The notes beneath the pieces were generated by a model. That model searched no databases. It saw only the letters and a list, made by a program, of their open reading frames with translations, and was not told the origin of the DNA. Positions 1-12,144 of a stretch of 64,000 nucleotides of DNA are shown here, one piece after another. Position numbers and translations under genes: made by a program. Position 1 is the stretch's first letter; each line of letters begins with the position of its first letter. This DNA comes from Hypholoma sublateritium FD-334 SS-4 (lineage: Eukaryota; Basidiomycota; Agaricomycetes; Agaricales; Strophariaceae), in assembly GCA_000827495.1 (NCBI GenBank), contig KN817571.1, positions 62,001 through 126,000 on the forward strand, in the 5' to 3' direction.

Positions 1-559
1 TGTCATGCAGTGGAATCCACTAGATAATAATTCGCGATAGGAATAGTCCCGATCCGAAGTCAGCCTGGTATATGACGGATATCTAATTAAGGGTGCTAGT
101 ATCAGGCCAGCGGTGAATCACGACAATCAGGAAGTGGTGCGCTTTTGTTCCACGCCAATTACTTGCCTTGTCCAGCTATCCTAGGTCATTTATATCGTAG
201 CAGCTATACACTAGTACTGGCAACTTTTCAATTTCGAAGGAGGGAATATAGAAGTATAATATAAAATATACTTCCCAGGGCCAGATACTTTGCAATTAAC
301 AGAGTATAGATACCACATGTCAGGAAGCCCTTCTGAAAAAATTGTATTTTGTTTTTGAGCAAGAAAGAAAGTCAAACTTCTCGGAGGAACTTGATCTTGA
401 CTTGATCTTGATCAAACAAAATAAAATGACCGTGGGAAGAGCGGCAATCCCGTCGGAATTAATACCGTCACCTTGAACCTTGTCATGTCCGAGTCGAACA
501 TCCGAGCCTAGGACCCCCTTGTCAATCCAAAAGCGCGTCTTCCTCTAAACTCATTGGCA
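1..559. other. Upstream intergenic region, no gene seen
   Basis: No convincing coding segment is visible before the CRAL-TRIO gene. The stretch is AT-rich to about position 350. It then carries an 11-bp direct repeat (two copies, 390-411) that runs into the palindrome TTGATCAA. This lies about 145-170 bp before the start codon and could be a promoter element, but no factor can be named. Confidence 0.4.
390..415. repeat. 11-bp tandem direct repeat with palindrome
   Basis: Two head-to-tail copies of CTTGATCTTGA (390-400 and 401-411) run directly into TTGATCAA (408-415). It sits in the probable promoter of the CRAL-TRIO gene. That it binds a regulator is inference; it may be simple-sequence drift. 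Confidence 0.55.
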
Positions 560-2067
560 ATGGAAACTATACAAAGACTTCAAAGAAACTCAGATGCCAT
601 ATTGGAGCAATATCACGCCAATTTGGAGGATGTCTACAGACTGCAAGACACCTTAATTCGGGACATCCTGCCCACAGTTGCCGACGAACTCGAGCTCTCC
701 CCGGAGAGCCAAGATTGGGGAAAAGAATGGCTTTCTGATACGCGTACGTAAATCTCTCTACTGGCGGACTTCCTGTGTACCAACGGTCAACTAAGCATCT
801 ATCTTCCGCATTGCAAGGGTGCGTTGTCCGGGTGTTCACCAAGATATCCTGCTAAGGGGTTCTATCCACAGCGCAATAAATTTACTAGGTCTTTCTCACT
901 GGAAGCTATTCAAAAAACTCTCATATGGCGCCTAGCCAATCTTTGGCCAACGGAGCCACCATCACGGATTCCAAACGTCCACTGTCTTCCTACCGACATC
1001 CGCGACCGATTTGGTAGAGCGGTACTGGTAATCGAAACGGCTCCCGTGGACGACACTATGGATTCGCAGAAACGTTCTATTATTCTAGCTTTTGAGCAGC
1101 TGAGAATACACCTAAGGAGATTATACGACAAGTCGGAGGATCACCGAAATCCACCCCTTCAGTACATGGTCCTACTGGATTTGAGTCAATTGTCGCTTCA
1201 AAGCTTGGTGAGTACTTGGTTCACGTACTGTGAAGGGATATCCATTTGCCTTACCTTTTCTTGAAATCATAAGAATCTTGACCTTTTTACATGGACGGTC
1301 CGCGAAATCATACCACGTTTTCCTGGCATGCTCGCTGGTGGTGAGCCTTCTGATTCGCTATTCTCGAGCCCCCACTCACTGGTTTCGTTACATCAGTCTT
1401 TATGCTTAACTATTCATGGACGCATTCCGGTCTCTGGACTATTTTTAAGTCAGTCGAAATTACCCTTTACGAGTATCATTTCAACAAAACTTACACAACT
1501 TACAGGCAATTACTCCCCGAGTCCGCTCTTTCGCGAATTTTCTTTCCGTCTGATTCGGAATTGCTGGACTATTTTACGCCTGCTGCTCTACCGCAAGGTA
1601 AAGATGCCGCCCTCCGTTCCCCCTATATTGGCTGAACCGATTATTGACCATAAGACTATGGCGGGAATCTACCCTCGTTGGCACTACTTGAGGATCCAAT
1701 ACGTCCTGACCTACCACAGCCTTTAGAAGTTCCGGAGATAGCGATCACGGACATGCCAACCGTAGAAGCACCTAAACCAGCTCTCATCTCAATTCTATCG
1801 CTGTCACCGACATCGATCTTGAATCCTTTTTTTGGGTATCCCGTCTCAACATCTTCAACGACGAACCATGGCCGACCAACCCTTCGCCATGGCCGTCGCA
1901 GAAAACGGGATCTCATCCTAACTCTTGCCACACTGTTTTGGATGCGATGGCGTAAGACTATCACCGTCGTGCTATCAGTTACTGCCGTATTATTCGCCTT
2001 TAAGGTTGCATTCAGAAAAGGGAATGTACCCCTTCCCAGGAGGCTTTCCCGGCTCGTCTCCCGGTGA
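560..2067 (+). CDS. CRAL-TRIO (Sec14-like) domain protein with C-terminal membrane anchor
   Basis: Seven exons: 560-743, 796-818, 872-1207, 1274-1340, 1397-1448, 1506-1597, 1655-2067, giving 388 residues. The start is the first ATG (560); an in-frame TTG lies just before it. Residues about 60-95 form the CRAL-TRIO N-terminal helix region. The lipid-binding fold follows, with the family pattern FTWTVREIIPRFPGM, then NYSW and LLPESALSRIFF before DYGG. This fold carries phosphoinositides or other lipids between membranes. A hydrophobic stretch at about residues 350-370, followed by an Arg/Lys-rich tail, suggests tail anchoring to a membrane, as in some fungal and animal CRAL-TRIO proteins. Exon 2 is only 23 nt, but it is needed to restore the conserved DTPSIFRIAR segment. 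The lipid ligand cannot be told from sequence. Confidence 0.85.
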
Positions 2068-2311
2068 TGGGTGCGCTGTTGAATAGGCGTTTGCTTCGAC
2101 GCTGACTTCGTCTAGTACTTTCATATATCTATCCTTCTTACAGATTATACCCCGTTCAAGGCGGAAATATAATATCTTGCTGCGCTTCGCGGCTCATTAG
2201 GTCACAAACCATGGAGTGATCTTTACTACAAGGATATAAATCTAGGTATGGATACAATTCATAAAATCATAAAAAAGCACATTACAAACATGGTTACTTC
2301 CGCGGAACCAT

Positions 2312-3646
2312 TTACAGAAAGTATTCTGGAAGCTGCATCATGAATCAATGCAAGCGAGGAGTTAAAACGTTAACATCGCCGGAATTGGATATTGAGGATT
2401 CGGAAAAAACGCACCTTCCCACCAGCATTCTGGGCCGCTTGTTGACTAGGTCCGTCGCGCTCGTTCTCCGGAGCAGCCTCAAAAACGTTGAAGTACATCG
2501 ACCCTCCTGGCCCTACTTCAAGAATACTTGCTGAGTTGCCACATCTGTAGCAGTAATTCGGTGCCGACCAGACGGTTGAAAGATGCTTGTCAAATAGAGA
2601 AGAGTATCCTTCCATGCAGAGCTGATGAGCGCGAAGAATGTGGGACATGTTGTTTTCGTCGAGAAACTTGTACACGACCCCAGAACCGAACGTATATCCT
2701 GCTCCTCTAAATCACTATGAGTCAATAAAGCTTGACAGGGGTTCGGATGCATATTTCCCACCTTGGAGATATAGCAAAGTCTTCTTTCTCTGGGTCGGGA
2801 TCCGACCACACCAAGTCCGCCATAGGACCGTCGTGCGGGATTTCTTTAGAGAGTATCTGTAAGTAATACTGTAACGTCCGGATCACAGGACGCACCTCTA
2901 AATCGGTCGAAAACCTTGATTTGGTCGATAGAGTGTATCGAAGGTGAAAGACCTAACAGAGGTGAGAATCGGCCAACCAGGATACACCTTGCAAGTACCT
3001 CCATGAACGCAGAATATCCGATCGTCGATGACGACAGACAGCGTCAAAAAATCAAACATATCCGTGAAGTAGGTCCAGACGTGGGAAGACCCATATTTCC
3101 GGACGCATTCTGTGTAGAATCCATATGACTTTGGGAGGAATAAGAGATGACGGCAGAGTTCTGCAGTTGCAAGAACTGACTTGTGTAACCGCTCTGGATT
3201 CATGGTTCCCCCTAATCAACTGAACGCGGTCCGGATATCGCAGCTTGAGGCATGTCAGAAGTGAAATGGTTTCAACGCTGAATAAACCACGGTCCACATA
3301 ATCTCCTGTGAGATTGTCAAAGACGGCCAATATGGTTCAACTGCAAGCGTACCAAGAAATAGGTAATTAGTATTAGGCGCATAGCCTCCGATGCGAAATA
3401 TTTCTATGAGGTCGTAGAACTGTCTTTGGATGTCGCCTCAGCTGCGAGAGGAGACATGGTCGTATGCATAATGACTCACCCATGGATATCACCAACAACT
3501 GTAACTGGTGCGCTGATATGCACGACGTTGGATTCGCGCATGAGGACTTCCTTCGTTTTCTCGCATATTTCGCGCAGTAGGACTTCATGCAGGAGTTGTT
3601 TTCGTAAAAGCTGTGAAATACACGCGTCAAGATCGAAGGGAGCCAT
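2312..3646 (-). CDS. PPH3: Serine/threonine protein phosphatase 4 catalytic subunit
   Basis: Eight exons read on the minus strand: 3480-3646, 3353-3423, 3181-3305, 2999-3128, 2896-2952, 2762-2843, 2415-2706, 2312-2332, giving 314 residues. All PPP-family metal and catalytic motifs are present: GDIHGQF (from residue 52), GDYVDRG (from 80), RGNHESR, HGG, the SDP segment, [15 protein letters not shown] and [12 protein letters not shown]. The protein ends LPEYFL, the carboxymethylated tail of PP2A/PP4/PP6. [21 protein letters not shown] and IFCVHGGLSPS fit PP4 better than PP2A or PP6. PP4 dephosphorylates DNA-damage-response targets such as gamma-H2A, in complex with R2/R3 subunits. The last exon is only 21 nt; without it the reading frame would run into an unrelated tail. 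VTQSYGF carries Ser where relatives usually have Val. PP4 versus PP2A assignment is by motif only. Confidence 0.93.
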
Positions 3647-5459
3647 TTCTGATGCAGATAAATTCAGGAGACTTGCGGCATTGATCGTTTATTTGGCTTT
3701 GCTTGCTTACAGCATCTGGAGGCTTCGTGAGTCACAACTCAACGCTTCAGCTTCAATTTTTAGCTCAACCATCAAACACCAAAGTCCTTGAGTCCATGAT
3801 ACCAGCCCACTCACACCAGCAAATTCTGCCAGTCAGATACTTAGTGTGATGGCCATGCTCCCCATAATTGGCTTTCCTCTGCTCTGGAAACTTTCGGCTT
3901 GCTTTCATCCAGCTAACCAAAGTTATCCGCGAATTGTCATTTTGCAGGCAATTTGCTCAAGCTTCCTCGGGTTGCACGGTTCTCAATCGCGATATTTTCG
4001 CATTTATCAGCCGTTTTCGTCAAAACTGATCCCCAAATTATTTCTACGAGCGGACATTGTCCCGTCCGTTGTTGAAAAGTTGACACATATGTCAATTGAG
4101 TGCACTTTTTGTAAATTTCAGGTCGAGACCATGAGGCAGTGAGAGGCTGAACGATCCAATACCGGCTCTCCTTCCTCCCCGTAAGTTTATGTTGACACAT
4201 GCAGTAAAACGCTCTCGTGGACCGTTACTGCGACGACTGACAAATTTTTGTAACAGCCAGTGGAGGAGAATTTGGACTATCCGTTAGCCTCCGCCATAAC
4301 GCTGTGCTTCGTTCAAGCATTCATCGACATGCCCCCCTGGCATATGCTTGCAAGTCAATGTTAAAATACGACGACCTTTAAACCACTTGACGGTACGCAT
4401 GCACACAATGTCCATCGAAAATTTGCTGGCCGCATAGTTATCAAGCATAAACATTCCAATGTGTCTGTTCAAAAGACTGTGCTGCCGGATGGCACACAGG
4501 ATGAGACGTAAGAAAACTAGATGCTAAGCGCTTGAAGTGCAGATTGACGCAAGATCCTCGTTCTCCTTCTGTGTATCCGCTGCTGTGGCATAAGGGTCCC
4601 TAAAATTCAAATTGTGACATATGTAGCGCCGTCTTAATAAATTCGCCGAGAAATCCGGAACCCCCAGACTTCAGCTCAAGGCCGGAGGTAAGTCAGGGCG
4701 TGACCCCTTTCTTCGCACTTTCTGTGTGCTAAAATTGCATTTCCCTAGAAGCCTACTTGCTGTTTGCTATTTTCCCTTGTCACGGCAGAGTAGCCAGTGC
4801 CGATGCTGAGGGTGATTATCTCTGTCAGGTCGCTCGGAGAGTCTTGTGTGAAGTTGCCAACCCAGCATTGATGGTCAATTCGCCCCATACATATTGCCCA
4901 TCGATTAGGTTCAAGTTATGACATATTTGACATCGTGGTGCCTAACCACTTTTAGGTTCGCTTTTCTCGATGCGCTTTCTTTACTCTCGACCCAATCTAG
5001 AGTCTCGGAAGGTACGCAATCTACAGATCCCCCCAGGACTGATTCCCGAATTACAGCTGAAAGGGTTACGATGCATGATTTTCCAAGCGCCTGATCAGAG
5101 GAATCAGGATGGATATCCTTCAGCGAGTTCTTTTTGCAGTTTGCTTTCGATGGTACGTAGCCTCGGAAGCTTCTATGGCTATAATTCTTAATGCAAATTC
5201 AACACCATTTAGTTCGAAGTAGCTGGCTGCCGTGGATAGCGGGCTCTTCCGTCTTTCGGTACCCCCCACGAATCGAAACAAGCAATGATCTAACTCGCAG
5301 ATTTATGCTAGCCGATGGGCTTACAATTGCCAAGTTGGTTCCGTGACACCTCGACGGGTCCGTCCTATTAAAGGAGAGCTAACTTCCTGTAGCTCCTCGG
5401 ACGACCTTTCTTTCGAGCTGCTCTTCGACCCTACAAAATAATATCCTCCGCTCTTAGTT
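3647..5459. other. Intergenic region, no supported gene
   Basis: About 1.8 kb between the divergent PP4 gene and the C2H2 factor. Short open frames occur on both strands (for example 4284-4472 minus and 4970-5191 plus), but none has a recognisable domain or joins into a longer model. It probably holds both promoters; it may also hold decayed sequence. Confidence 0.4.
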
Positions 5460-6420
5460 ATGTACCGCGATACACGACCTTACGCGTACGACGACCAAAG
5501 TATGGGATACTCGTCGGGGAACATCCCCCCAAACGGCGCGGCATATCCACCTGCAGGGTATCCAACAGACGGCTCGAGCCATTATTATGTGGCACCCGCG
5601 CATGAAATTGGTGGCGCAAATGATGGTATGCTCTCGTTGTGAAGTTTCTCTGTGTGTGTGTCGCTGACATCATTGTCCTAGCCGCCAATCCAGCCTCGCC
5701 ATACTTCCGTAGCATGACACCGTCTATAGCCTCCAATAGATATTCAGGCGCCAGTCGCTCAAGCGAGAGCTCACGTTATCACAGTTCGCAAGGCTACGCG
5801 CCGTCCACATCGGCATCTGCCTCACCACCTCTATATGCTTCTCAGTCCCCGTCTTTTCCATCACATTACGCTCCCGCAGCGGACCCTCGCTCTATATCTA
5901 TGAGCCATAGAAATCCCCCAATACCATTTATACCAACACCGTCTGAGATAGCTCATTCGTATTCTAACTATCATCAAGGAGCCCGGTCGCCCGCAATCCC
6001 AGAGGACCCTTATTCGTCATCTCTAGACTACCCACCTCCGCCACATATGGTCCCTTCTTCTCATGCCAGCCATGGACACCGACCCTCTCGCATCATCACC
6101 GGACGTCCACGTACTCTATCGGGAGCGAATAGTACGTCTCCTCCTCCTGCTTCGTCTCCCTCAGGCGAACGATTTCTTTGCGAGACGTGTGGCAAGACGT
6201 TCTCGAGGGCGCATGACCGTAAACGACATCACGAAACGCAACACACTCCTATCCCTGTCATGCATACCTGTCAGCATTGTCAAAAAGAATTTAGCAGGTA
6301 AGGTCCACCGGCCTGGTTCCGCGTTCCGTTGATTGAGATCCGTGTCTTTGTTATTTTCTTCCTTCCAGAGCTGATTCACTCAAAAGGCACTTGGATAACG
6401 GATGCGATATGCATTCGTAA
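5460..6420 (+). CDS. C2H2 zinc-finger transcription factor
   Basis: Three exons (5460-5625, 5682-6297, 6369-6420) encode 277 residues. About 215 N-terminal residues are low-complexity, rich in Ser, Pro, Tyr and Ala, typical of fungal activation or disorder regions. Two zinc fingers follow at the C terminus: C-x2-C-x12-H-x4-H (CETCGKTFSRAHDRKRHHETQH pattern, cut by no intron) and a second of C2HC form ending KRHLDNGC. The second finger is completed only by the last exon, through FSRADSLKRH, a signature seen in many basidiomycete regulators. Acts in the nucleus as a DNA-binding regulator; the target genes cannot be told. The long tail of Tyr/Pro repeats before the fingers is shared with paralogs in mushroom genomes (family knowledge). 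Confidence 0.85.
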
Positions 6421-8020
6421 CTCTAGATATACCGTCCATCTATTATAGTGCTTATGGTGCGTTACGCAGCGTACGCTCACATTTGACGTGCGATATTGAC
6501 CGTCCCTCTAGTTAGATATCTTGTCATGCTACCACTATGTAACATCGTAATACTGTCTAGCTCTACTCCGCAGCGGAAAGTCATTGGAACGTTTAAAATT
6601 ATTGTGTGTATGTACATCCTTCATTAACTATGTTTGATGCGGTGGTCATATCCGACGATGATCTCCGAATAATGAATGATGGTATAATGACCCCAGATGC
6701 ATTACACCAAGCACTGTGTATTGAAATTTGAGAGCAGTGGCCGCATTCCATCATGGATCGTACGAAAATCAAACCTTATGCAAGTGTGCTTCTGCGTTTA
6801 TATTAGAGGAGCAGTTTATATGCAGACCACCGATGACATGAACAACCTGCGTCGGATCAATCCAGGCTGAGAAAGCGGGACTCTGACATTCGACCTCTTG
6901 ACGCCGGCGGCCGAACCGGCGCCAAAGGCAAAATCGAGGGGAAATTGGAAATCCCCTTGGGGGCCCAATGGCGTCTGTACGGCATCCAGCGCAATTTGTC
7001 CACTTAATAAAAGTGATCTGAGATGAACAGTCACATTGCCGGGCTCCTGAGGTCGCCTGCATCAGCCTCAACAATCATGCATATGCGGATGATCACCTAT
7101 GATCACCATCGGTCCCAATTGTCAGCGACGTCCAATAATTTTGAGGATGCATACAGGATGTCGATCGCCGTGGGATTCTGAGCCCTCACCGCGTCCCGAA
7201 CGTCTGAACGTTCTGAACAGGTGTCCATCACAAGTCGTACAGCGTGGGCGTTCGAGCACAATATAATTTCTCCTGAACATATGACGCAGGCCCCAGGGAT
7301 GGGCGATGATATCATCAGGATTGGAGAGTATGCTTCAAGGTGCCGGTGAGGCCTTGAGTCTAATTAAAGTGTTCTTAGGAACACAATAAAAATTTAATTA
7401 ACCTCTGCCTCCAGTCCGCCTCCTATTGAGCAGCAGGGGTGTAATACATTTATTAAAATAACTAGGATGCCATAACCGTTAAGCATCTTTCCATCCGCAC
7501 GAATATTATCACCCACAGTATGCCCTAAAATCAACGCATGGTGCTAAGTCACAAGGAGCACTACTGGTCGTGATATATTAAAGCATGTGCTACGAGTGTA
7601 TTTTGGCTATCTCTACTTAAGTTAGGTAGATGCCTGCGCACCGAACAAGCTACCCCCACTGGCAACGGAAGCTATCGGAGGCTATCGAAGCGTGCTGGTT
7701 GCGTATAACGCCCAGGGTCGTGTCGGCGAATTCCACCGGCGTTGGTGGTTAGCTCGGGGTAACGGTGCCAACATGAGGCAGCCCATTTCTGTCCCTGTTC
7801 AATTACATCGGGCGGTTTCACGACCTGGGAATCCCGATGCAGACATTCCTAGCGCGACTGGCCATTCTGCGAGATGGATATAACGGCGATGTGCAGCATT
7901 GGAAGTGTAATTGAATGTTTCGCGATAATCAGCGAGCGAGACGAACGACAAAACGGACTGGAAAGAATGAGCGATAGAAGAGATCGAAAAGGGACCATCG
8001 CGACCTGCTACCGTATATTT
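6421..8020. other. Intergenic region with unassigned short frames
   Basis: About 1.6 kb. Two neighbouring minus-strand open frames (7103-7315, 70 codons, and 6769-7074 or 6816-7034) have protein-like composition but no recognised motif. No splice model joins them convincingly. They could be a decayed gene. The first 350 bp is AT-rich and is probably the 3' end of the C2H2 transcript. Confidence 0.3.
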
Positions 8021-9169
8021 TTAATCCGAGTCAGAGTCTTCTTCAGACTGTGCTTCTGCTGGGATAGTCTGCAGGCCCTCAATCTGGACCGCGTTAGCGT
8101 TGCCATTGTCATCGTCATCGTCATCGCGTTTTTTCTTCTTGTCGGCCTTCTTCTTGTTGATCTTCTCGATGATCTTGTCTGCCCGATTGAAGATGCCCCC
8201 AGTCGGAGTTCCACACGCGAGGCACTTGGGCGTTTTGGCGTATCGTTTTATAGCACAGGAAGAGCAGTAATAATGCCCGCAACGGGTTATCACTGGATCG
8301 GTGTAGTGCGTCCGACATATTAAGCATGCGAAAGGGACATCTTCATCCGAATCGTCCGACGATTCGTCTTCCACCTGCTTCTTTGGATTTTCTGCTAGTT
8401 TGTCGAGCTGCCAACCCGCGAGATCTGGATTGTAAGAATCACCCATCAGCACCCCGCTTCAGCGTCGCGGAAAGCCACTAGTACTTACATGTTCCACGAT
8501 CATGAAGGAATTTACACGTGTCGCCGAAACCACAATAACCGGTTTCTATGAAAAGATAGTGTCAGTTTCATTGAAGCAGCTCGCGATGAAATCTGACATG
8601 AACATACCTTTATAGTCCTTGCAGACATCGGGCTGATAATCGACAATCGTCACGGTCCGGATGGTGCTGGTGCTCCGCTGAGGGCCGACCCGCATGGCTT
8701 TTGGAACCTCAGTGCTTTTCTTGATATGACTCCGATATGCGCTCTGGCCGTGATACTTCCCGTCGTCCGGGATCTCTTCTTCCTCTCCAGCATCTGCCTT
8801 CTCCTTCCGTTGCCTTTTCGCTAGCAGTTCCTCGGCTTCGTCTCCAGCGATGATATCCAGCGCCGCGTTAGTGTGCGAGCCGGCAGCTGTCCACTTCACG
8901 TCCGGGCCCTCCCTCTCGGGTGCGTCAAAGTCATCGCCACCGTCACGCTGAGACAACGTCCGCTTAGTCCCTGCGCTCAGGAGATTCGTAGCGCCTTTCC
9001 TCGTCGGTAGAACAACCTCGGACTTGGCTGTCCACGAGGAAGATGCGAAATGCGGCTGTGACGAGTCAGCAGCAGCAGGCGAAACGGAGCGCTTGCGCGT
9101 GGTTGTGGGGCGGCCCTTTCCCTTTTTCTTAAAGAACGGTACGTTAACAGAGCCCTCCGTAGATGCCAT
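8021..9169 (-). CDS. CWC24: Pre-mRNA splicing factor CWC24 (CCCH plus RING finger)
   Basis: Three exons (8608-9169, 8489-8545, 8021-8424) encode 340 residues. The N terminus is basic and disordered (PFFKKKGKGRP and a GT-K-R-T region). A CCCH finger follows at residues 183-202 (C183-x8-C192-x5-C198-x3-H202) with the family sequence [20 protein letters not shown]. A linker GWQLDKLAE leads to a C3HC4 RING finger (CLICRTHYTDPV...CGHYYCSSCA...CLACG). The tail is acidic (runs of Asp and EEDSDSD). This is the CWC24/RNF113 layout; the protein joins the activated spliceosome near the 5' splice site and the RING can act as a ubiquitin ligase. The start at 9169 (MASTEG) matches the expected N terminus; an in-frame ATG at 9226 would add 19 residues. 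Confidence 0.93.
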
Positions 9170-11199
9170 ATCAGTGACTTGTAGTACAATGAAGGTTGCT
9201 GACGATGTCGGAAGATGACAATTCAAGTCGAGTTCAAGTTTAGTTCAGGAGTGCATGAACTGCGCTGACTCAGCGAATCACGCAAGCGTGACTCGCTCGC
9301 GTGACGTAAACACAGCCGCGTCGCGATGCCGCTTGGATGTTGCCACTTTTGGCGCACCGATGGTTCGTCATGGCGAGCTTTGCGTTTCCTGTATAAAGGG
9401 GCTACATTTTCAATCTTGCCGTGCCACGTCTCTTGCCCACATTGCCCACCTCCTCGTACCAACCATCTTCACAGCTCTCTGTTCCTCCTCTGGTCAATTT
9501 TGACCGGCTCCGAGTTCTCAGTGGGACGACTTCCGACTTCCAAGGCCTTGTACCGCAGATCTGCACCAAACTTAGACGAACCAGCTATTCTGGACATACT
9601 GGGGGCGGACTGGCGTCTGCCCTTCTGACCTGTCCATGACGTGAATATGGCGTTTCTCGTACGTTGATGGGATCTCCTTGGTGGACCCGCTTCAGTATCC
9701 CTCACGGTGGACGACGGTGACACCGTACATGGTCTAATCGTGCATTGTCCTTTTTCATGTGCGCATATGAAGCAGGTATTAACCAGCGCGACGTCGAACG
9801 GACCGCTTACTGGTAAACGCGCGCCACCTTTCGGCACCTCAATATAGTGCTGTCCACGGTCGCGCAATCATTCCCAAAAACTCCGTTGGCCCACACCCCC
9901 ACCCACCTGTCCAGTGTACATCGTTCACCCGCGCGCTGTGCTCTACCAACTGCTGTATAACTGGCTATACTTGTCGTGGTGCAGCAGATGACGAACGTGT
10001 CGTCACTGGCCCACGACGCGTATAGGTTCTTCTCACAGGGACTTATATTTGGCTTTACCTCTGTCAGCAACTGCACTGCTTGCAAAGCTTCCTTTTGATT
10101 ATGATTTTGACGACTTCCCCATCTTGCCGGGCGAGGCCGTGAACAGTGCTTCGAAGGCGTTCTGCTTGTGAACGAAGGTCTCTGAATAGTCGACGACTTC
10201 CCAATGCATCCCTCTAGACGTCGCAGCCTCAGCTCATGGCCTTATCTGAGGCTATATATATCATCTTCCGGAGCTTGGGATGGGCCAGAGTTGCCGATTG
10301 TGTGTCAAAAGTCTGCGCTGGGCTTGCGAATATGCTTTTGTTATTACTATCTGCGTATAAACATAAGGGGGTCCATATCGTTTGCGAGCTTTCTCCACGC
10401 AGATATTCAGTCCTGGTGGTCCACACTTTGCGGAGCAATCTCGGAGACGACTAGCGTTGAATGCAGCTTTTTTTTGTCCGTTACTCACAGGTCCGTGTCC
10501 ACTCTTAGAACAAGGAACGTCGGGATGCTCAGCGCAGGGAAGGCCATATGGTGAATATCCTATGTTGAGTCATTCTATGGGATCAAAATGAGGTGGGTTC
10601 TACGTGGATGTCGTCATTTTTTCGCGCGCTCCATCAAAGCTCTGCGCTGCACTCCGATAAGATGGGATGGGAAGGTACTGACATCTCCCGGAATTGCAAA
10701 TTGCTTGCTAACTGGTATCCAAGACTTCAAAGGAAATTTCAATCGGTATCCTAGCTCATTTTGGTCTGCGTCGCACTCGAATCGCTGCGCTTGATTGTAA
10801 AATTCTGTGCTGTGCAGAGACCATATCGTTATTGTCACAACTGAGCAATGCAGCACCAATTTGAGAAGGAAACCTTGACCACCACCGTAATAAGGTTTCC
10901 ATGCAAATTAACACTGGAAAACGCAAGCCATATACCGTCGGGGGCGGGCAGCCTTACGGATGTTTGAGATTCGAAGCGCAGAAGCTTGCTTTTGTCAGCG
11001 AGCCAGTAAGCAGAGACTCCTGAGCTGAGCTGAGTGGAGAGGGGCACCAAGCTTAGTAATTTGATTTGCTTGGAAAATGCACGCGGGAATGGTCGGGCCG
11101 ATCATTTTGGGGGCTCAAATGCGCCGAGGTTACCGACGATTGCGCTCCTACATTTAGCCCTCCACCCAGTGGACCACCACGGATCCCGTCTGTCGATAG
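9170..11199. other. Intergenic region with unassigned minus-strand open frames
   Basis: About 2 kb between CWC24 and the bZIP gene. A TATAAAG motif lies near 9391. Minus-strand frames at 10835-11050, 10614-10859, 10261-10488 and 9807-10085 have plausible protein composition, and some GT/AG sites lie between them. No domain is recognisable and phases do not link into one model I trust. A lineage-specific or decayed gene is possible. Confidence 0.3.
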
Positions 11200-12144
11200 A
11201 TGCCTCCTTCAAATCTCCAGGGCCTCAACATCGTCCGTCCCGCGCAGGACGCCGCAGACTCCCATGATCTCCTGCTCGGCCAGGGCTACCCAGATCTGAC
11301 CGCCCAGCTTGACCTCTGGACAAATCTCTCCTTCGACTCGGAAGAGCCGCTGCATTCCAGACACACGGAGCACAAGAAAGTCCTCCCCGACGAGGACGAG
11401 GACGAGGTCCGATCGCCAGCCACCGGCGAGAAGGCGATCCACGACGGCCATGTCAATGTCGTGACTCCTGCCAACGTCGCGATCGACCACGCCGCAACCC
11501 ATAGCGCCTCATCTGCGGCAAACAATTTGTTCGATATCAACTCTTTCCTTGCAAACTTCGGCATCGACGCCTACCACACTCCCCCGCACATGCTCCCGCA
11601 GCAGCACGCTGTCGCCCCCTCGCTTGCGCAGCTTCTCGCGATGCAGGCCTCCCAGGGCGGAGCATATGGCCCGGGCATATCCCAGTACATGCCGGGGGGT
11701 ACATCATCGTTCCAAAGCCCCGAGCCCGCGGGGCATGATGAAGCCCACGGCCCTGCTAAGCGCTCCCGCACCCGCAAGATGTCCGTGACCAGCGTGGACT
11801 CGCCTAGCTACCGCGAGGACAGCTTGCCCCCCAACAGCAACCTGTCGCCTGCGGAGGACAAGCGCCGACGGAACACGGCGGCGAGTGCCCGTTTCCGGCT
11901 CAAGAAGAAGGAGCGCGAGGCCGCGCTTGAGGGCAAGGCGAAGGAGCTGGAGACCAAGGTAGCCGAGCTCGAGCGCGAGTGCGAAGGCCTGCGACGGGAA
12001 AATGGATGGCTCAAGGGTCTCGTCGTCGGTGTGACCGGGGCTGCTCAAGGGCCCAATAATGGACAAGGAATTAACGTCACCCCGCCTCCAGGATCGACTA
12101 CGACAGGATCGAAACGACGCAGAGAAGAAGGTCAAACGGCATAA
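11200..12144 (+). CDS. bZIP transcription factor, CYS3/Zip1-like
   Basis: A single uninterrupted frame of 314 residues, unusual here because nearly all neighbours are split. The C-terminal third holds the bZIP: basic region RRRNTAASARFRLKKKERE at about residues 221-240, with the invariant Asn and Arg of N-x7-R, then a leucine zipper (ALEGKAKELETKVAELEREC onward) ending in NGWLKGLV. The NTAASARFR core followed by NxWLK is typical of Neurospora CYS-3 and S. pombe Zip1, which control sulfur uptake or cadmium response. The N terminus has an acidic patch (DEDEDEV) and Gln/Pro/Ser-rich segments consistent with activation domains. The exact regulon is inference. AATAAA at about 12183 is a likely polyadenylation signal. 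Confidence 0.88.
   Translation: MPPSNLQGLNIVRPAQDAADSHDLLLGQGYPDLTAQLDLWTNLSFDSEEPLHSRHTEHKKVLPDEDEDEVRSPATGEKAIHDGHVNVVTPANVAIDHAATHSASSAANNLFDINSFLANFGIDAYHTPPHMLPQQHAVAPSLAQLLAMQASQGGAYGPGISQYMPGGTSSFQSPEPAGHDEAHGPAKRSRTRKMSVTSVDSPSYREDSLPPNSNLSPAEDKRRRNTAASARFRLKKKEREAALEGKAKELETKVAELERECEGLRRENGWLKGLVVGVTGAAQGPNNGQGINVTPPPGSTTTGSKRRREEGQTA

Noticed and set aside
2312..2675. PP4 reading frame continuing to an unrelated tail ([15 protein letters not shown])
   Set aside because: A GT-AG intron at 2333-2414 restores the conserved KLPEYFL end; the tail is intron read-through.
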